NCBI GenBank assembly: GCA_027730605.1
Contig: JAQCGN010000005.1
Coordinates: forward strand, 1-41,023
Direction of reading: 5' to 3'
DNA: 41,023 nt
Source of the DNA: Actinomycetota bacterium
GTDB lineage: Bacteria; Actinomycetota; Actinomycetes; S36-B12; UBA5976
Position numbers and translations under genes: made by a program. Position 1 is the first letter of the stretch, and every line of letters begins with the position of its first letter. Positions 40,948 through 41,023 of the stretch are shown one piece after another. The notes below the pieces were generated by a model. The model saw nothing but the letters and a program-made list of their open reading frames with translations. It had not been told where the DNA came from and searched no databases.

Positions 40948-41023
40948 AATTATTTAATTTTGCAACGGACACACGCCAAAAACCCCCTCTGACCTGCGAA
41001 AACGCACCCTTATTGAAAATGTA
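40948..41023. other. Unassigned end of window
   Basis: I see no open reading frame, tRNA or clear promoter in these 76 bases. The composition changes from almost pure A/T to a mixed stretch with CCCCCTC and a small TGCG-AAAA-CGCA hairpin at 40996-41007, so a leader or RNA gene continuing past the edge is possible but not supported. Confidence 0.3.

Noticed and set aside
40960-41023. Possible tRNA or small RNA at the end of the window
   Set aside because: No cloverleaf, TTCGA-type loop or CCA end could be found on either strand; only a four-base-pair hairpin is visible.

Overview
The window comes from an AT-rich, very compact actinobacterial genome. Three things point to a freshwater acI-type (Nanopelagicales-like) actinobacterium. 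(1) The backbone lpd - E2 (dlaT/sucB) - TIGR01777 gene - lipB - lipA - DUF4191 - RDD - glnA ... glnE - glnA2 ... panB follows the gene order I know from Mycobacterium tuberculosis around Rv2215-Rv2225. (2) There is a heliorhodopsin gene whose residue numbering coincides with the reference protein HeR 48C12 (Glu107, retinal Lys241). (3) Genes are packed with 4-bp ATGA overlaps, and five convergent gene pairs have gaps of two bases or less, or overlap. No rRNA, tRNA, CRISPR array, insertion sequence or phage gene was seen, and no gene-free stretch exceeds 300 bases.

Layout. 1-10172: lipoyl metabolism. This holds the end of dihydrolipoamide dehydrogenase, a two-lipoyl-domain E2 acyltransferase, three coupled genes (TIGR01777 epimerase-like, FAD oxidoreductase, S51 peptidase), an opposed MMPL transporter, then lipB-lipA-DUF4191 and a convergent RDD protein. 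10173-13408: glnA (adenylylatable glutamine synthetase) behind a GlnR-like operator and promoter, a terminator, heliorhodopsin, another terminator, and a DUF305 protein. 13411-20001 (minus strand): saccharopine-dehydrogenase-like protein, aquaporin-arsC couple, thymidine kinase, and a MacAB-type ABC exporter whose adaptor carries an internal duplication. 20130-23976: trmB, divergent nitroreductase, YczE-like membrane protein, CopD-CtaG copper/oxidase-assembly fusion. 23978-31704: glnE, a class I amidotransferase and glnA2 (minus strand), then nadE and panB (plus strand); a GlnR-like box lies between glnA2 and nadE. 31705-40749: a sugar-acid degradation cluster of Gfo/Idh/MocA dehydrogenase, FAH-family hydrolase, SMP-30 lactonase, SDR, zinc dehydrogenase (minus) and, divergently, an IlvD/Edd sugar-acid dehydratase plus a large FAD/Fe-S 2-hydroxyacid dehydrogenase. 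40750-41023: no gene; stacked hairpins, a series of helically phased A-tracts and an inverted repeat.

How the genes work together. LipB and LipA make the lipoyl groups carried by the E2, which Lpd re-oxidises. GlnE adenylylates the GlnA-type synthetase, whose target tyrosine is visible, while GlnA2 lacks it. The GlnR-like boxes before glnA and between glnA2 and nadE would place both synthetases, and perhaps glutamine-dependent NAD synthesis, under nitrogen control. Heliorhodopsin sits directly downstream of glnA, which makes a light/nitrogen link worth testing. The last cluster encodes nearly every step expected for non-phosphorylating oxidation of a sugar (probably a pentose) to pyruvate plus a 2-hydroxy acid, and ends with an enzyme able to oxidise that 2-hydroxy acid. 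All functions are inferred from motifs and context; no database search was run.
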